Origin: Bordetella avium
GTDB taxonomy: Bacteria > Pseudomonadota > Gammaproteobacteria > Burkholderiales > Burkholderiaceae_B
Direction: 5' to 3'
Assembly: GCF_034424645.1 (NCBI RefSeq)
Contig: NZ_CP139969.1
Coordinates: 2,232,001-2,296,000, forward strand
DNA length: 64,000 nt
Shown here: positions 8,687-19,317 of the stretch, in pieces
Numbering within the stretch: the first letter of the stretch is position 1
Layout of the letters: each line of letters begins with the position of its first letter
The notes under the pieces: generated by a model
Told to the model about the DNA's origin: nothing
Databases searched by the model: none
Seen by the model: only the letters and a program-made list of their open reading frames with translations
Position numbers and translations under genes: made by a program

Positions 8687-11482
8687 TTAGTTGGTATGCG
8701 CCGGAGCGCGCAGCCTGCTAATTGTGTTGCCGGGGTCCGGCCAGGGAGGCTCCCCCGGCGCGTGACGTTCCCGTAAATAACTCATCAGATCCGCGATCTG
8801 CCCATCGTTAAGACTGTCTTTAAATCCCGGCATATAGCCCAGCGCCTCATCGGCGGGCGTCTGGATGCCATGAAGAATGATTTGAATCAGGTTGTCGGGC
8901 GTAGCGGCATGCACATTGGTATTCAGGCTCAGGCGAGGCTTGACGCCGAAGAGCGTCGGGCCGCTGTCGGATTCATGGCAGGCCGCGCAGGCATTCTGAT
9001 AAATACGCTCCCCGCGCTCGTTGCGTGCCTGCAAAGATTGCACGGTCAGCGGCAGCGCGACGGGCGTGGCGGCTTGCGCTTGAATCTGGGGCTTGGGCGC
9101 CGCGCCCGGCAAGTCCAGCAGATAAGTCGAAATGGCCAGCAGATCGCTGTCGGGCAGCGCTGACAGGCCATGTATCACCGGGGCCATCGGCCCGGCGGCC
9201 ACACCGCTGCTTGGCGAATAGCCGGAGCGCAGATAGTGGAACAGCGACTCGCGGCTCCAGCCGCCTGCCTCCAACTGATTCAGCGCGGGCGCGGTCCAGC
9301 CTTCGGCCTCGCCCCCCGCTAGATAATGCAGGCCAGTTTTTTCCGCGCCAAAACGGTTGCGCGGCGAATGACAGGCCGCACAATGACCCGCCCCTTCGAC
9401 CAGATAGGCGCCGCGCAACCATTGCGCGCTGCGCGAGGGGTCGGGCGTGAACGGCTTTGGGTCATGGAACAAAGCATTCCAGCCCGCCAGCAGGGGACGC
9501 ATATTGAAAGGAAAGGCCAGCGCCGTCTTGGGCGGCTCGGCCCGCTCAGCAGGCTGCGACATCAGATAGCCATATAGCGCCTGCATATCGCCGTCGCTCA
9601 GTTTAGCGAAGGCCGTATAAGGAAAAGCCGGATACAGTTGCCGCCCATCTTGATGCACCCCTTGGCGCATGGCGCGCTCGAAGGCCGCATACGACCAGCG
9701 GCCGATACCCGTATCCTTATCAGGGGTGATGTTGGTGCTATAGACCCGCCCAAAAGGCGTTTCCAACGCCAGTCCGCCAGCATTGTCCTTGCCGCCGGGC
9801 GCAGTGTGGCAAACCACACAGTCTCCCGCCGCCGCCACCAGACGGCCGCGCTCGATCGCCGCAGCCGAATACAAGGAGACATCCGGCCCTTCCGTCAACG
9901 GCAGCGCCGGTTTCACGGGCCAGACTGCCGCCGCCATGCCGGCCAACCCGGCCATGCCGGCAAACAGCCATTTCCAGCGGCGCGGGCCGCGCTCGCGGCC
10001 GGCCAGCGCCAGACGCAGTGGCTCGGTATCAAAAGGCGCCGCACGCAGGCGCACCCCCGTGGCGTCATGGATGGCATTGGCGATGGCCGCCGCCGCGGGC
10101 AGCGTGACCACGCCGTCCATCGCCAGCGCACCATGCTTGAGCTCAAGCGCCGGATCGCGCGTGGCCAGTTCTGCGGCGCTGCCCTGCGCGGGGCTAGTCT
10201 CGGCGGCGACACCCCAGTCATCAAAAGCAGGCGGCCCGGCCAGCAATTGGCGTGCATTGGCCAAGAGCCTTGGGTTCTGGTGTTCGATCTCGGCCTGGGC
10301 GGCGGCGTGCAAATGCTGGCTATCGTGGCCCGCGACGACGCGCGTCACCTCCACCTGGCCCGTTTGGGCCTGCACCGTCACCTCGGCAACCCAGGCACTC
10401 CAGGTGGTGCGGGCGATCCCGGCCTCATCCACGGACTCCACCTGCGCGGTCGCGAAGCCTCTGCCTCGCAGCAGGCCCGGCGCGGCGTCATCCGCTTGTT
10501 GTCCGGCCCTTTCGATCACTTGCCGGGCAAGATCCTTAGCCCGCCCTTCAGGCAGGTGTTGCAGCCGCCAGGCCACGGGGTCCTCGCCCTGGGCCAGCGC
10601 CTGCTCATGCCACAGGCTTTCCTGAGCGAACACTTGCGCGGCATTCAGGTCTTGAATACTGGCGCGCGGTGCGATGACCGTCTGTTTGCGCGCCACTAAG
10701 GGAATATCGCCGCATACGGTGGCTTGCGCCGAAGCGCAGGCCTGAGCAGGCTGGCTCAATAGCCGCGCCAGACTCGGACGCATCGCCCAGGGCCCTTGCG
10801 CATGCAACACGCTGGCCGCTGGCGCGGCGGGCATCACCTTGCCGGGCAAGACCTCGGCTGCACCGGCCTGCGCAGGCCGCAGCACGAGTTCGGCGGCTGC
10901 CTGAGCCTGGCAAGGCACGCAGACGGGCCGGCCGGTCGATTGCGACAGCAGCGCCGCCTCGGCGGCGGCATCCATCAAATCCAGTAGCTGACCCTTGGCG
11001 GGCGCGCCGTCATTGATCAGCGCCACGCCAATCGCCGTATCGGCCTGCTGCAACAACACAGCCAGCTCGCAGCGCACAGCCGCCTGCACATCGGGCGCGC
11101 AGGCCGGCAGCCACACACTGGTATGGCCGTTCAGACTCCAGACGATGACTCGCGCCCCCGTCTGTGTCAGGGGCAGGCGCAAATGGTAAGCCGCGGCATC
11201 GGCCTGCACGTCGGCTTGTGCGCCCCCATCGCGCGGCGCCTGCCAAACCGCCGCCAGGTCCCCGGCGGCCTGCCGGGCATACAAAGGCGTGACGGCAACC
11301 ACGCCCGCGAAGTTCGCATGCCGTACCACCGCCACCACACCGGCCTGGCTGCGGACTTCGTCCAGACGCAGGGTGGACAACAGACTGCCTTGATAGCGCA
11401 CGCCGTCCCATGCCACGACGGGCGGGCGCAATGCGAGACCATGCAGCAGATCGGAAGGCGCAAGCGCCGGCAAACCGCTCAT
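8687..11482 (-). CDS. nicB: Nicotinate dehydrogenase large subunit: degenerate molybdopterin-type domain plus three haem-c domains
   Basis: A 931-residue component of the membrane enzyme that hydroxylates nicotinate to 6-hydroxynicotinate. Residues 1-500 resemble the aldehyde oxidase/xanthine dehydrogenase large subunit. A hydrophobic anchor follows at about 502-524 (WLFAGMAGLAGMAAAVW), then three cytochrome c domains with CVVCH (about 554), CAACH (about 700) and CAACH (about 831). The start is fixed by an ATGA overlap with nicA. The molybdopterin-type part is odd: it is roughly 250 residues short, and where the family has the glycine-rich loop with active-site Glu (GAGE before the PAAIANA motif) this protein reads AMDGVVTLPAAAAIANAI. 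It probably acts as electron-transfer and scaffold subunit, with catalysis in the product of 16980-19253. Confidence 0.82.
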   Translation of the reverse strand: MSGLPALAPSDLLHGLALRPPVVAWDGVRYQGSLLSTLRLDEVRSQAGVVAVVRHANFAGVVAVTPLYARQAAGDLAAVWQAPRDGGAQADVQADAAAYHLRLPLTQTGARVIVWSLNGHTSVWLPACAPDVQAAVRCELAVLLQQADTAIGVALINDGAPAKGQLLDLMDAAAEAALLSQSTGRPVCVPCQAQAAAELVLRPAQAGAAEVLPGKVMPAAPAASVLHAQGPWAMRPSLARLLSQPAQACASAQATVCGDIPLVARKQTVIAPRASIQDLNAAQVFAQESLWHEQALAQGEDPVAWRLQHLPEGRAKDLARQVIERAGQQADDAAPGLLRGRGFATAQVESVDEAGIARTTWSAWVAEVTVQAQTGQVEVTRVVAGHDSQHLHAAAQAEIEHQNPRLLANARQLLAGPPAFDDWGVAAETSPAQGSAAELATRDPALELKHGALAMDGVVTLPAAAAIANAIHDATGVRLRAAPFDTEPLRLALAGRERGPRRWKWLFAGMAGLAGMAAAVWPVKPALPLTEGPDVSLYSAAAIERGRLVAAAGDCVVCHTAPGGKDNAGGLALETPFGRVYSTNITPDKDTGIGRWSYAAFERAMRQGVHQDGRQLYPAFPYTAFAKLSDGDMQALYGYLMSQPAERAEPPKTALAFPFNMRPLLAGWNALFHDPKPFTPDPSRSAQWLRGAYLVEGAGHCAACHSPRNRFGAEKTGLHYLAGGEAEGWTAPALNQLEAGGWSRESLFHYLRSGYSPSSGVAAGPMAPVIHGLSALPDSDLLAISTYLLDLPGAAPKPQIQAQAATPVALPLTVQSLQARNERGERIYQNACAACHESDSGPTLFGVKPRLSLNTNVHAATPDNLIQIILHGIQTPADEALGYMPGFKDSLNDGQIADLMSYLRERHAPGEPPWPDPGNTISRLRAPAHTN

Positions 11483-12000
11483 CGCCTTGCCTCGTCCGCA
11501 GATTGCGCCCCTGTCTCGGCGCGCAACTGCACCGCTCGCAGCGCAGCCTGCATGATCTCGACATGGGTGCCGCAACGGCAAAGATTGTGATGTAGCTCGT
11601 TACGCAGCATGTGTTCGGTGGGACGAGGATTGCGGCGCAACAGCGCTTCGACCGTCATGATCATGCCATTCAGGCAATAACCGCATTGCGCGGCCTGACA
11701 CTCGATAAAGGCCTGCTGTGTAGGCCCGGGCGCCTGCCGCCTGCCCAGACCTTCCAGCGTGGTTACCGCCCTGCCCTGCGCGGCTTTGACCGGAATCACA
11801 CAGGAGCGCGCCGCCACGCCATCGATCAGCACGGTGCAGGCGCCGCACTCTCCCAGGCCGCAGCCATACTTGGGGCCATTGAGCTCCAGATCGTTGCGCA
11901 GCACATGCAGCAAGGCCGTATCGGCCGAAGCCGGTACGTCATGCGTGCATCCATTGACCATCAGCCGGATGGCGCTAGCGGTAGAAAGGGAAGATGCCAT
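11479..12000 (-). CDS. nicA: Nicotinate dehydrogenase small [2Fe-2S] subunit
   Basis: Electron-transfer subunit of nicotinate dehydrogenase with two [2Fe-2S] centres. The plant-type cluster is held by CGLGECGAC with a fourth cysteine in AARSC; the second centre uses CGYC and CRCG in a four-helix domain. This is the standard layout of small subunits of molybdenum hydroxylases. The ATG at 12000 (173 residues) is chosen because it gives a short leader before IRLMVNG; starts at 12063 and 11961 are possible, and none has a strong ribosome site. The stop overlaps the nicB start (ATGA), implying translational coupling. It lies 87 bases downstream of nicC. Confidence 0.9.
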   Translation of the reverse strand: MASSLSTASAIRLMVNGCTHDVPASADTALLHVLRNDLELNGPKYGCGLGECGACTVLIDGVAARSCVIPVKAAQGRAVTTLEGLGRRQAPGPTQQAFIECQAAQCGYCLNGMIMTVEALLRRNPRPTEHMLRNELHHNLCRCGTHVEIMQAALRAVQLRAETGAQSADEARR

Positions 12001-12087
12001 AAGACGCAGTTGCAGTGGAAAGGTTGCAAGGGTGCCGCCAGCCAGACTTGTGAGCAAGCCCATAAAAACCCGGCTGGCAGACAGCCA

Positions 12088-13550
<1,463 letters not shown>

Positions 13551-14324
13551 ATGACCAAGCATTTCCGTATCGGCCAGATCGTTCCCAGCTCCAACACAAC
13601 CATGGAAACCGAGGTGCCCGCCATGCTGCGCGCGCACTCGGTGTTGCGGCCCGACGATCAATTCACTTTCCATTCCAGCCGCATGCGCATGAAGAAAGTG
13701 CAGAAGGAAGAACTAGCGGCGATGGACGCCGAAAGCGATCGTTGCGCGCAGGAACTCAGCGATGCACAGGTCGATGTGCTGGGTTACGCCTGCCTAGTCG
13801 CCATCATGGCGATGGGCCGCGGCTACCATCGCAAATCGCAAGAGCGCCTGACCCAGCGCACTGCCGAGAACGGCGCCACCGCACCTGTCATCACCAGCGC
13901 CGGCGCCCTGGTCGATGCCTTGCACATCATGGGCGCCAAGAAAATCGCCCTGGTCGCGCCCTACATGATCCCGCTGACCGAGCTGGTCATGGACTACATC
14001 AGCGCCGAAGGCTTTGAGATCGTCGATTGGCGCGCATTGCAAATCCCCGACAATCTCGAAGTGGGCCGCCACGATCCCGCCAAACTGCCCGGCATCGTCG
14101 CCGGCATGAACGTGGCCGACGCCGACGTCATCGTGCTGTCGGCCTGCGTGCAAATGCCCTCGCTGGCGGCCGTGGCCCAGGTCGAAGCCGAAACCGGTAA
14201 GCCGGTGCTCACCGCCTCCATCGCCACCACTTACGCCATTCTCAAGTCGCTCGGCCTGGACCCCGTCGTACCCGGTGCGGGAGCCCTGCTGTCCGGTGCC
14301 TACCCTTACTCCCGGAGCGCATGA
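13551..14324 (+). CDS. nicE: Maleate cis-trans isomerase
   Basis: Converts maleate to fumarate, the last step of the nicotinate pathway. The 257-residue product belongs to the Asp/Glu racemase superfamily. IGQIVPSSNTTMETEVP forms the substrate-anion loop, and the two catalytic cysteines lie in GYACLVAIMAMG and LSACVQMPS. Length is close to the usual 250 residues. The start is ATG with a GAGGC-type site. It is the first gene of the plus-strand unit nicE-nicD-nicX-nicF, and its stop overlaps the nicD start (ATGATGA). Confidence 0.95.
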   Translation: MTKHFRIGQIVPSSNTTMETEVPAMLRAHSVLRPDDQFTFHSSRMRMKKVQKEELAAMDAESDRCAQELSDAQVDVLGYACLVAIMAMGRGYHRKSQERLTQRTAENGATAPVITSAGALVDALHIMGAKKIALVAPYMIPLTELVMDYISAEGFEIVDWRALQIPDNLEVGRHDPAKLPGIVAGMNVADADVIVLSACVQMPSLAAVAQVEAETGKPVLTASIATTYAILKSLGLDPVVPGAGALLSGAYPYSRSA

Positions 14325-15145
14325 TGAGCAGCCACTTTCTTTACGGCGGCCATGTCCACGCCAATGGCATCCGCCAACACTATCTGCGTTACGGCGGCGC
14401 CATGCGCAGCGAGCGGCCGGCCGTCATCGTCATACCTGGCATCACCAGCCCGGCCGTCACCTGGGGTTTTGTAGGCGAACGTCTGGGCCGCCATTTCGAC
14501 ACCTATGTGCTGGATGTGCGCGGGCGCGGCCTGTCGGCCAGCGGCCCCGACCTGGACTATGGCCTGGATGCCCAGGCCGCCGATGTCATCGCCTTCGCGC
14601 AGGCCCTGGGGCTCAGGCGCTACGCACTGGCCGGCCATTCAATGGGCGGGCGCATCGCCGTGCGTGCGGCCAGCGCCCAGCCGCAAGGGCTGGAGCGCCT
14701 GGTCGTCATCGACCCGCCCGTATCCGGACCGGGCCGCCGCGCCTATCCCGCCAAGCTGCCCTGGTATGTGGACTCGATCCGCCAGGCCACCCATGGCATG
14801 AATGCCGAGGACATGCGGGCCTTCTGCCCCACCTGGACAGAAGAGCAGCGTCAACTGCGCGCTCAATGGTTGCACACCTGCTATGAGCCCGCCATCGTGC
14901 AGAGTTTCGAAGACTTCGGGCGCGACGACATTCACGCCAATCTGCCCGACCTGCGCCTGCCCTTGCTGCTGATGACTGCCGAACGCGGCGATGTCGTGCG
15001 CGAGGAGGATGTGGCCGAATGGCAAAGACTAGCCCCGCAAACCCAGCATGTGCGGGTAAGCAACGCCGGTCACATGATCCCCTGGGATAACGAAGCCGGC
15101 TTTTACGCCGCCTTTGGCGACTTCCTCGGCCATACGCTGGACTGA
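14321..15145 (+). CDS. nicD: N-formylmaleamate deformylase
   Basis: Alpha/beta hydrolase that removes the formyl group from N-formylmaleamate, giving maleamate and formate. The 274-residue protein has the nucleophile elbow GHSMGG with Ser107, Asp131 in VVIDPP and His251 in NAGHMIPW. The spacing (+24 and +144 from the serine) equals the Ser101-Asp125-His245 triad described for P. putida NicD. The start overlaps the end of nicE; an ATG one codon downstream is equally possible. It lies 35 bases ahead of nicX. Confidence 0.95.
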   Translation: MMSSHFLYGGHVHANGIRQHYLRYGGAMRSERPAVIVIPGITSPAVTWGFVGERLGRHFDTYVLDVRGRGLSASGPDLDYGLDAQAADVIAFAQALGLRRYALAGHSMGGRIAVRAASAQPQGLERLVVIDPPVSGPGRRAYPAKLPWYVDSIRQATHGMNAEDMRAFCPTWTEEQRQLRAQWLHTCYEPAIVQSFEDFGRDDIHANLPDLRLPLLLMTAERGDVVREEDVAEWQRLAPQTQHVRVSNAGHMIPWDNEAGFYAAFGDFLGHTLD

Positions 15146-15180
15146 GGCCCGCCCTTCTACCGACTCCATGAGGAAACCCC

Positions 15181-16254
15181 ATGTCCGTTAGCGATATCGA
15201 TCTGATAAAGGCCTGGAAGCAGGTACTCACGCTCTCGCGTCTCGAAGCCGGCCAGACCGTCACCGTGTTGACCGGCGCCGACACGCACCCGCAAACCCTG
15301 CGCTGCGCCATCGCCGCCGCCACCGACATGGGCGCTCGCACCAACCGCCTGGACCTGCCGCCGGTCAACGCCGAAAAGTCGATCAGCCGTGATGCGCTGG
15401 CCTATCTAGGCACCACGCCGCTGACCGGCAACCCGGCCGCGATTGCGGCCCTCAAAGCCAGCGATCTGGTGCTAGACCTGATGACGCTGCTGTTCTCGCC
15501 CGAACAGCACGAGATTCTTCAAACCGGCACCAAGATTCTGCTGGCCATCGAACCGCCGGAAGTGCTGTGCCGCCTGGTGCCCACCGAAGCGGATCGCAGC
15601 CGCGTGCAAGCCGCCGCCCGCCATATCGCGGCGGCGCGCCAGATGCACATCACCTCGGCGGCAGGCACAGACCTGCGCTGCCAGTTGGGCGAATTTCCGG
15701 CCATCTCCGAATATGGCTTCGTGGATGAACCGGGCCGCTGGGACCATTGGCCCAGCGGTTTCGTGCTGACCTGGCCCAATGAAGGGCAAAGCCAGGGCCG
15801 CGTCATTCTCGACCGCGGCGACATCCTGCTCCCCCTGAAAGAGTATGTCAGCGACCCGATCGAGCTCATCATCGAACAAGGTTATGTGACCCGCATCAAT
15901 GGCGGTTTGCAGGCCGACATTCTGAAGGACTACATGGCCGCCTACGAAGACCCGGAAGCCTATGCGGTATCGCATGTCGGCTGGGGCCTGCAGCCGCGCG
16001 CGCAGTGGTCGATGCTGGCGCACTACGACAAAGAAGCCCATATCGGCATGGACGCGCGCGCCTTCGAGGGCAATTTCCTGTGGTCCATGGGCCCCAACAA
16101 TGAAGCGGGCGGCGCCCGCACCACGGCCTGCCATATCGATATTCCCATGCGCCGATGCAGCGTCACCCTGGATGACCAGGCCATGGTCATCGACGGCATT
16201 GTGCAAGACGAACCCGGGCTGGCTTATGCCGCCCGCCGCAAGGACCGCAAATGA
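15181..16254 (+). CDS. nicX: 2,5-dihydroxypyridine 5,6-dioxygenase
   Basis: Iron(II)-dependent extradiol-type dioxygenase that opens 2,5-dihydroxypyridine to N-formylmaleamate. The 357-residue sequence keeps the three reported iron ligands of P. putida NicX at the same numbers: His265 (VSHVGWG), His318 and Asp320 (ACHIDIP). The family is related in fold to M29 aminopeptidases rather than to classical extradiol enzymes. A TGAGGAAACCCC ribosome site precedes the ATG. The stop overlaps the nicF start (ATGA), so the two are likely coupled in translation. Confidence 0.96.
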   Translation: MSVSDIDLIKAWKQVLTLSRLEAGQTVTVLTGADTHPQTLRCAIAAATDMGARTNRLDLPPVNAEKSISRDALAYLGTTPLTGNPAAIAALKASDLVLDLMTLLFSPEQHEILQTGTKILLAIEPPEVLCRLVPTEADRSRVQAAARHIAAARQMHITSAAGTDLRCQLGEFPAISEYGFVDEPGRWDHWPSGFVLTWPNEGQSQGRVILDRGDILLPLKEYVSDPIELIIEQGYVTRINGGLQADILKDYMAAYEDPEAYAVSHVGWGLQPRAQWSMLAHYDKEAHIGMDARAFEGNFLWSMGPNNEAGGARTTACHIDIPMRRCSVTLDDQAMVIDGIVQDEPGLAYAARRKDRK

Positions 16255-16937
16255 ACGCCTCCACCCAAATCCTTCCCACCCCCGGCACGGCCGGCGATGT
16301 ATCCGCCTACGCACGGCAGGGTTTCGGCACGCCGCTGCCGCTCAAAGCCCCTTTCGGGCTACTCATCATCGACTTTGTCAATGGCTTCGCAGACCCTGCC
16401 GTGCTAGGCGGCGGCAACATTGCCCCCGCCATCGCACAAACCCGTCATCTGCTGGCGCACGCCCGCGAGCGCGGCTGGCCCGTGGCGCACAGCCGCATCG
16501 TGTTCTCGGATGACGACGCCGATAGCAATATCTTCTGCATCAAAGTGCCCGCCATGCTGGCGCTCAAAGAGCACAGCTACAACAGCGCCATCGTGCCCGA
16601 GCTGAGCCCGGCCACGGGCGAATATGTCGTGCGCAAAAGCACCCCCTCCGCCTTCTTCGGCACCATGCTGGCCCCCTGGCTGGCGCAACGGGGCGTGCAA
16701 ACGCTGCTGGTGGCAGGATGCGTGACCAGCGGCTGCGTGCGAGCCAGCGTGGTCGACGCCATGCAGGCGGGCTTTCGGCCGCTGGTTGTCTCGGACTGCT
16801 GCGGCGACCGAGCTATCGGCCCGCACGATGCCAACCTCTTCGATATGGCGCAGAAGTACGCCGCCGTCATGCCCTTGGCGCAGGCGCTGGCCGACACCAA
16901 GGCCATCACGGATAGCCCGCTGTCCCCCGCCCCCTGA
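16251..16937 (+). CDS. nicF: Maleamate amidohydrolase
   Basis: Cysteine hydrolase of the isochorismatase-like family that cleaves maleamate to maleate and ammonia, linking nicD to nicE. The 228-residue product shows the expected triad: Asp41 (LLIIDFVNGF), Lys129 (VVRKSTPSAFFGT) and Cys162 (GCVTSGCVRASVVDA). The start codon overlaps the nicX stop. There is a 42-base gap before the molybdenum subunit gene downstream, short enough for co-transcription. Confidence 0.94.
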   Translation: MNASTQILPTPGTAGDVSAYARQGFGTPLPLKAPFGLLIIDFVNGFADPAVLGGGNIAPAIAQTRHLLAHARERGWPVAHSRIVFSDDDADSNIFCIKVPAMLALKEHSYNSAIVPELSPATGEYVVRKSTPSAFFGTMLAPWLAQRGVQTLLVAGCVTSGCVRASVVDAMQAGFRPLVVSDCCGDRAIGPHDANLFDMAQKYAAVMPLAQALADTKAITDSPLSPAP

Positions 16938-16979
16938 GCGCGGCATAATTTCAGGTCAGCCCCGAACACCCATCGCCCC

Positions 16980-19253
16980 ATGACTCTGCCTCAGCCTCTC
17001 GCGCTGGCGGGCGTGCTGCTCGCCCACCCTAGCGCCCTGCTCGTCGTGCGCCAGCCGACCGCCCCCCCACGCCCGGCGCCCGGACAGCCGGGCGTGTCCA
17101 CCGATTATGTTCAGGCAAGCCCGGAACTCTTCGTGGCGCTGATTCAGGACCCGGATACCCACTGGCGCGTACTGGCCTTCAATGGCCATGTGGATCTGGG
17201 CACGGGCATCCGCACCGCGCTCGCGCAGATCGTGGCTGAAGAACTCGACGTGCCGCTGTCCCGCCTCGAAATGGTGCTCGGCCATACCAATGCCGCGCCC
17301 AATCAGGGGCCCACCATTGCCAGCGCCAGCATCCAGATCTCAGCCATTCCCCTGCGCCGCGCCGCCGCGCAGGCGCGCGAGCACCTGATGGCGCTGGCCG
17401 CCGCGCAATGGAATCTGCCGCGCGAAGCCCTACGGGTGTGTGACGGCGTCATTCGCCCGGCCGACAGCCAGGATAGGCGGACCCTCGGCTACGGGCAGTT
17501 GCTGCAAGGCCGGCACACCCGCCTGACTCTGGCGCCGCCCGACCAGGAGGTAGGCCTGAAGCCCGCCGCCGAATACCGCATCGTGGGCCAGAACATCGCC
17601 CGCGTGGATATTCCTGCCAAAGCGACCGGCGAACTCAGTTTCGTGCACGATGTGCGGATACCCGGCATGCGCCACGGGCGGGTCATCCGCCCGCCCCACC
17701 CAGGGCGAGACGGCGGGTCGTTCATTGGCCAAAGCCTGGCCGAATTAGATCGCGCATCGGTAGCCCATCTGCCGGGCAATGTGCAGGTCGTGGCGCAGGG
17801 CGATTTCATCGGTGTCGTGGCCGACAGGGAGGAGCAGGCCATCGCCGCGATGCGCGCCCTGAAGATACGCTGGAAACCCATCCCGCCCGCCCCGCGCCTG
17901 GACAATCTGGCCCAGGCCCTGCGCGCCCAGCCGGCCCGCCCCCGGACCCTGCTTGAAGAAGGCGATGTCCCGGCCGTCTGCGCCCAGGCCGCGACGCATC
18001 TGCGCCGCAGCTATGTCTGGCCCTATCAAATGCATGCCTCCATCGGCCCCTCATGCGCCGTGGCGGATTTCCGCGACGGGCGGCTCACCGTCTGGACCGG
18101 CTCACAGAATCCGCACATGCTGCGCACGGATCTGGATCGCCTGCTGAAGCTGGGCGAAGACCGCATCGAACTGGTGCGGCTGGAGGCCGCGGGCTGTTAT
18201 GGCCGCAACTGCGCCGACGATGTCTGCGCCGATGCCGCCCTGCTCTCGATCGCCGTCGGCGCACCGGTGCGCGTCCAGCTCACCCGCGAGCAGGAACACC
18301 AATGGGAACCCAAGGGCACGGGGCAATTGATGGACGTGGGCGCCGCCATCAGCGCCGAGGGCGAGCTGCTCGCCTACGACTTCGCGGTGCGCTATCCCTC
18401 GAATGACGCCCCGCTGCTGGCCCTGCTCCTGACTGGAGCCATTCCCGCCGAACCGCGCACCCTCGAAATGGGCGACCGCACGTCCGTCCCGCCTTATCGC
18501 TACCAGAACCGCCGCATCGTCTGCCACGACCTCGCGCCGCTGGTGCGCGCCTCTTGGCTGCGCGGCGTATCGGCCCTGCCCAACTCCTTTGCCCATGATT
18601 GCATGATCGATGAGCTGGCTCACGCGGCGGGCGCCGACCCAGTGGCCTACCGCATACGCCACCTGGACGATAGCCGCGCCATCGACCTCATCGAAGCCAC
18701 CGCAGAACGAGCGCAATGGCGCGCTGGCACGCAGGGCAGCCGTGGCCGCCCGAGCGCCGACGGCCTGCTGCTCGGGCGTGGCGTCGCCTATGCGCGTTAC
18801 GTGCACAGCAAGTTTCCCGGCTTTGGCGCGGCATGGGCCGCCTGGGTTATCGACCTGAGCGTCGACCCTGTCAGCGGGCGCATCCGGGTGCAAAGCATCG
18901 TCGTGGGCCAGGACACCGGCATGATGGTCAACCCGGACGGCGTGCGCCACCAGATCCACGGCAACATCAACCAGACACTGAGCCGCAGCCTGCTGGAAAA
19001 AGTCACTTTCGACAGCCAGGGCGTGACCAGCCGCGAATGGGGCGGCTACCCCATCATCGGCTTTAAAGACCTGCCGCCCATCGACGTGCTGCTGATGCCG
19101 CGCCAGGACCAGGCGCCGATGGGCGCGGGAGAATCCGCTTCCGTGCCAGGCCCCGCCGCCATCGCCAACGCCCTGTTCGACGCCACCGGCAAGCGCTTCT
19201 ATGAAGCGCCTTTCACGCCCGACGCAGTACGAGCGGCCTTGACGCATGCCTGA
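16980..19253 (+). CDS. Molybdopterin-binding hydroxylase large subunit (complete), probable catalytic subunit of nicotinate dehydrogenase
   Basis: A 757-residue protein of the xanthine dehydrogenase/isoquinoline oxidoreductase beta-subunit family. Visible signatures: GHVDLGTGIRTALAQIVAEE near the N-terminus, a central aldehyde oxidase-like region (RASWLRGVSALPNSFAHDCM), and the C-terminal MGAGESASVPGPAAIANALF, which carries the active-site glutamate. It has no haem motif and no clear Tat signal. It sits 42 bases after nicF. P. putida NicB, as I recall about 1187 residues, combines a full molybdopterin domain with cytochromes. Here the complete domain is on this separate gene and the haem-bearing NicB carries only a degenerate copy. 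Nicotinate hydroxylation is therefore inferred; a different N-heterocycle is possible. No clear ribosome site precedes the ATG. Confidence 0.8.
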   Translation: MTLPQPLALAGVLLAHPSALLVVRQPTAPPRPAPGQPGVSTDYVQASPELFVALIQDPDTHWRVLAFNGHVDLGTGIRTALAQIVAEELDVPLSRLEMVLGHTNAAPNQGPTIASASIQISAIPLRRAAAQAREHLMALAAAQWNLPREALRVCDGVIRPADSQDRRTLGYGQLLQGRHTRLTLAPPDQEVGLKPAAEYRIVGQNIARVDIPAKATGELSFVHDVRIPGMRHGRVIRPPHPGRDGGSFIGQSLAELDRASVAHLPGNVQVVAQGDFIGVVADREEQAIAAMRALKIRWKPIPPAPRLDNLAQALRAQPARPRTLLEEGDVPAVCAQAATHLRRSYVWPYQMHASIGPSCAVADFRDGRLTVWTGSQNPHMLRTDLDRLLKLGEDRIELVRLEAAGCYGRNCADDVCADAALLSIAVGAPVRVQLTREQEHQWEPKGTGQLMDVGAAISAEGELLAYDFAVRYPSNDAPLLALLLTGAIPAEPRTLEMGDRTSVPPYRYQNRRIVCHDLAPLVRASWLRGVSALPNSFAHDCMIDELAHAAGADPVAYRIRHLDDSRAIDLIEATAERAQWRAGTQGSRGRPSADGLLLGRGVAYARYVHSKFPGFGAAWAAWVIDLSVDPVSGRIRVQSIVVGQDTGMMVNPDGVRHQIHGNINQTLSRSLLEKVTFDSQGVTSREWGGYPIIGFKDLPPIDVLLMPRQDQAPMGAGESASVPGPAAIANALFDATGKRFYEAPFTPDAVRAALTHA

Positions 19254-19317
19254 AACCTAAAGGACGAAAACGGTCCATAGGAAAGCAGGGCTGCAGCCTG
19301 CCCAGGCCAATGCCCGC

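Noticed and set aside
9638..10699. 353-codon plus-strand open frame
   Set aside because: Antisense to nicB, which has three haem motifs and overlaps nicA in the proper way.
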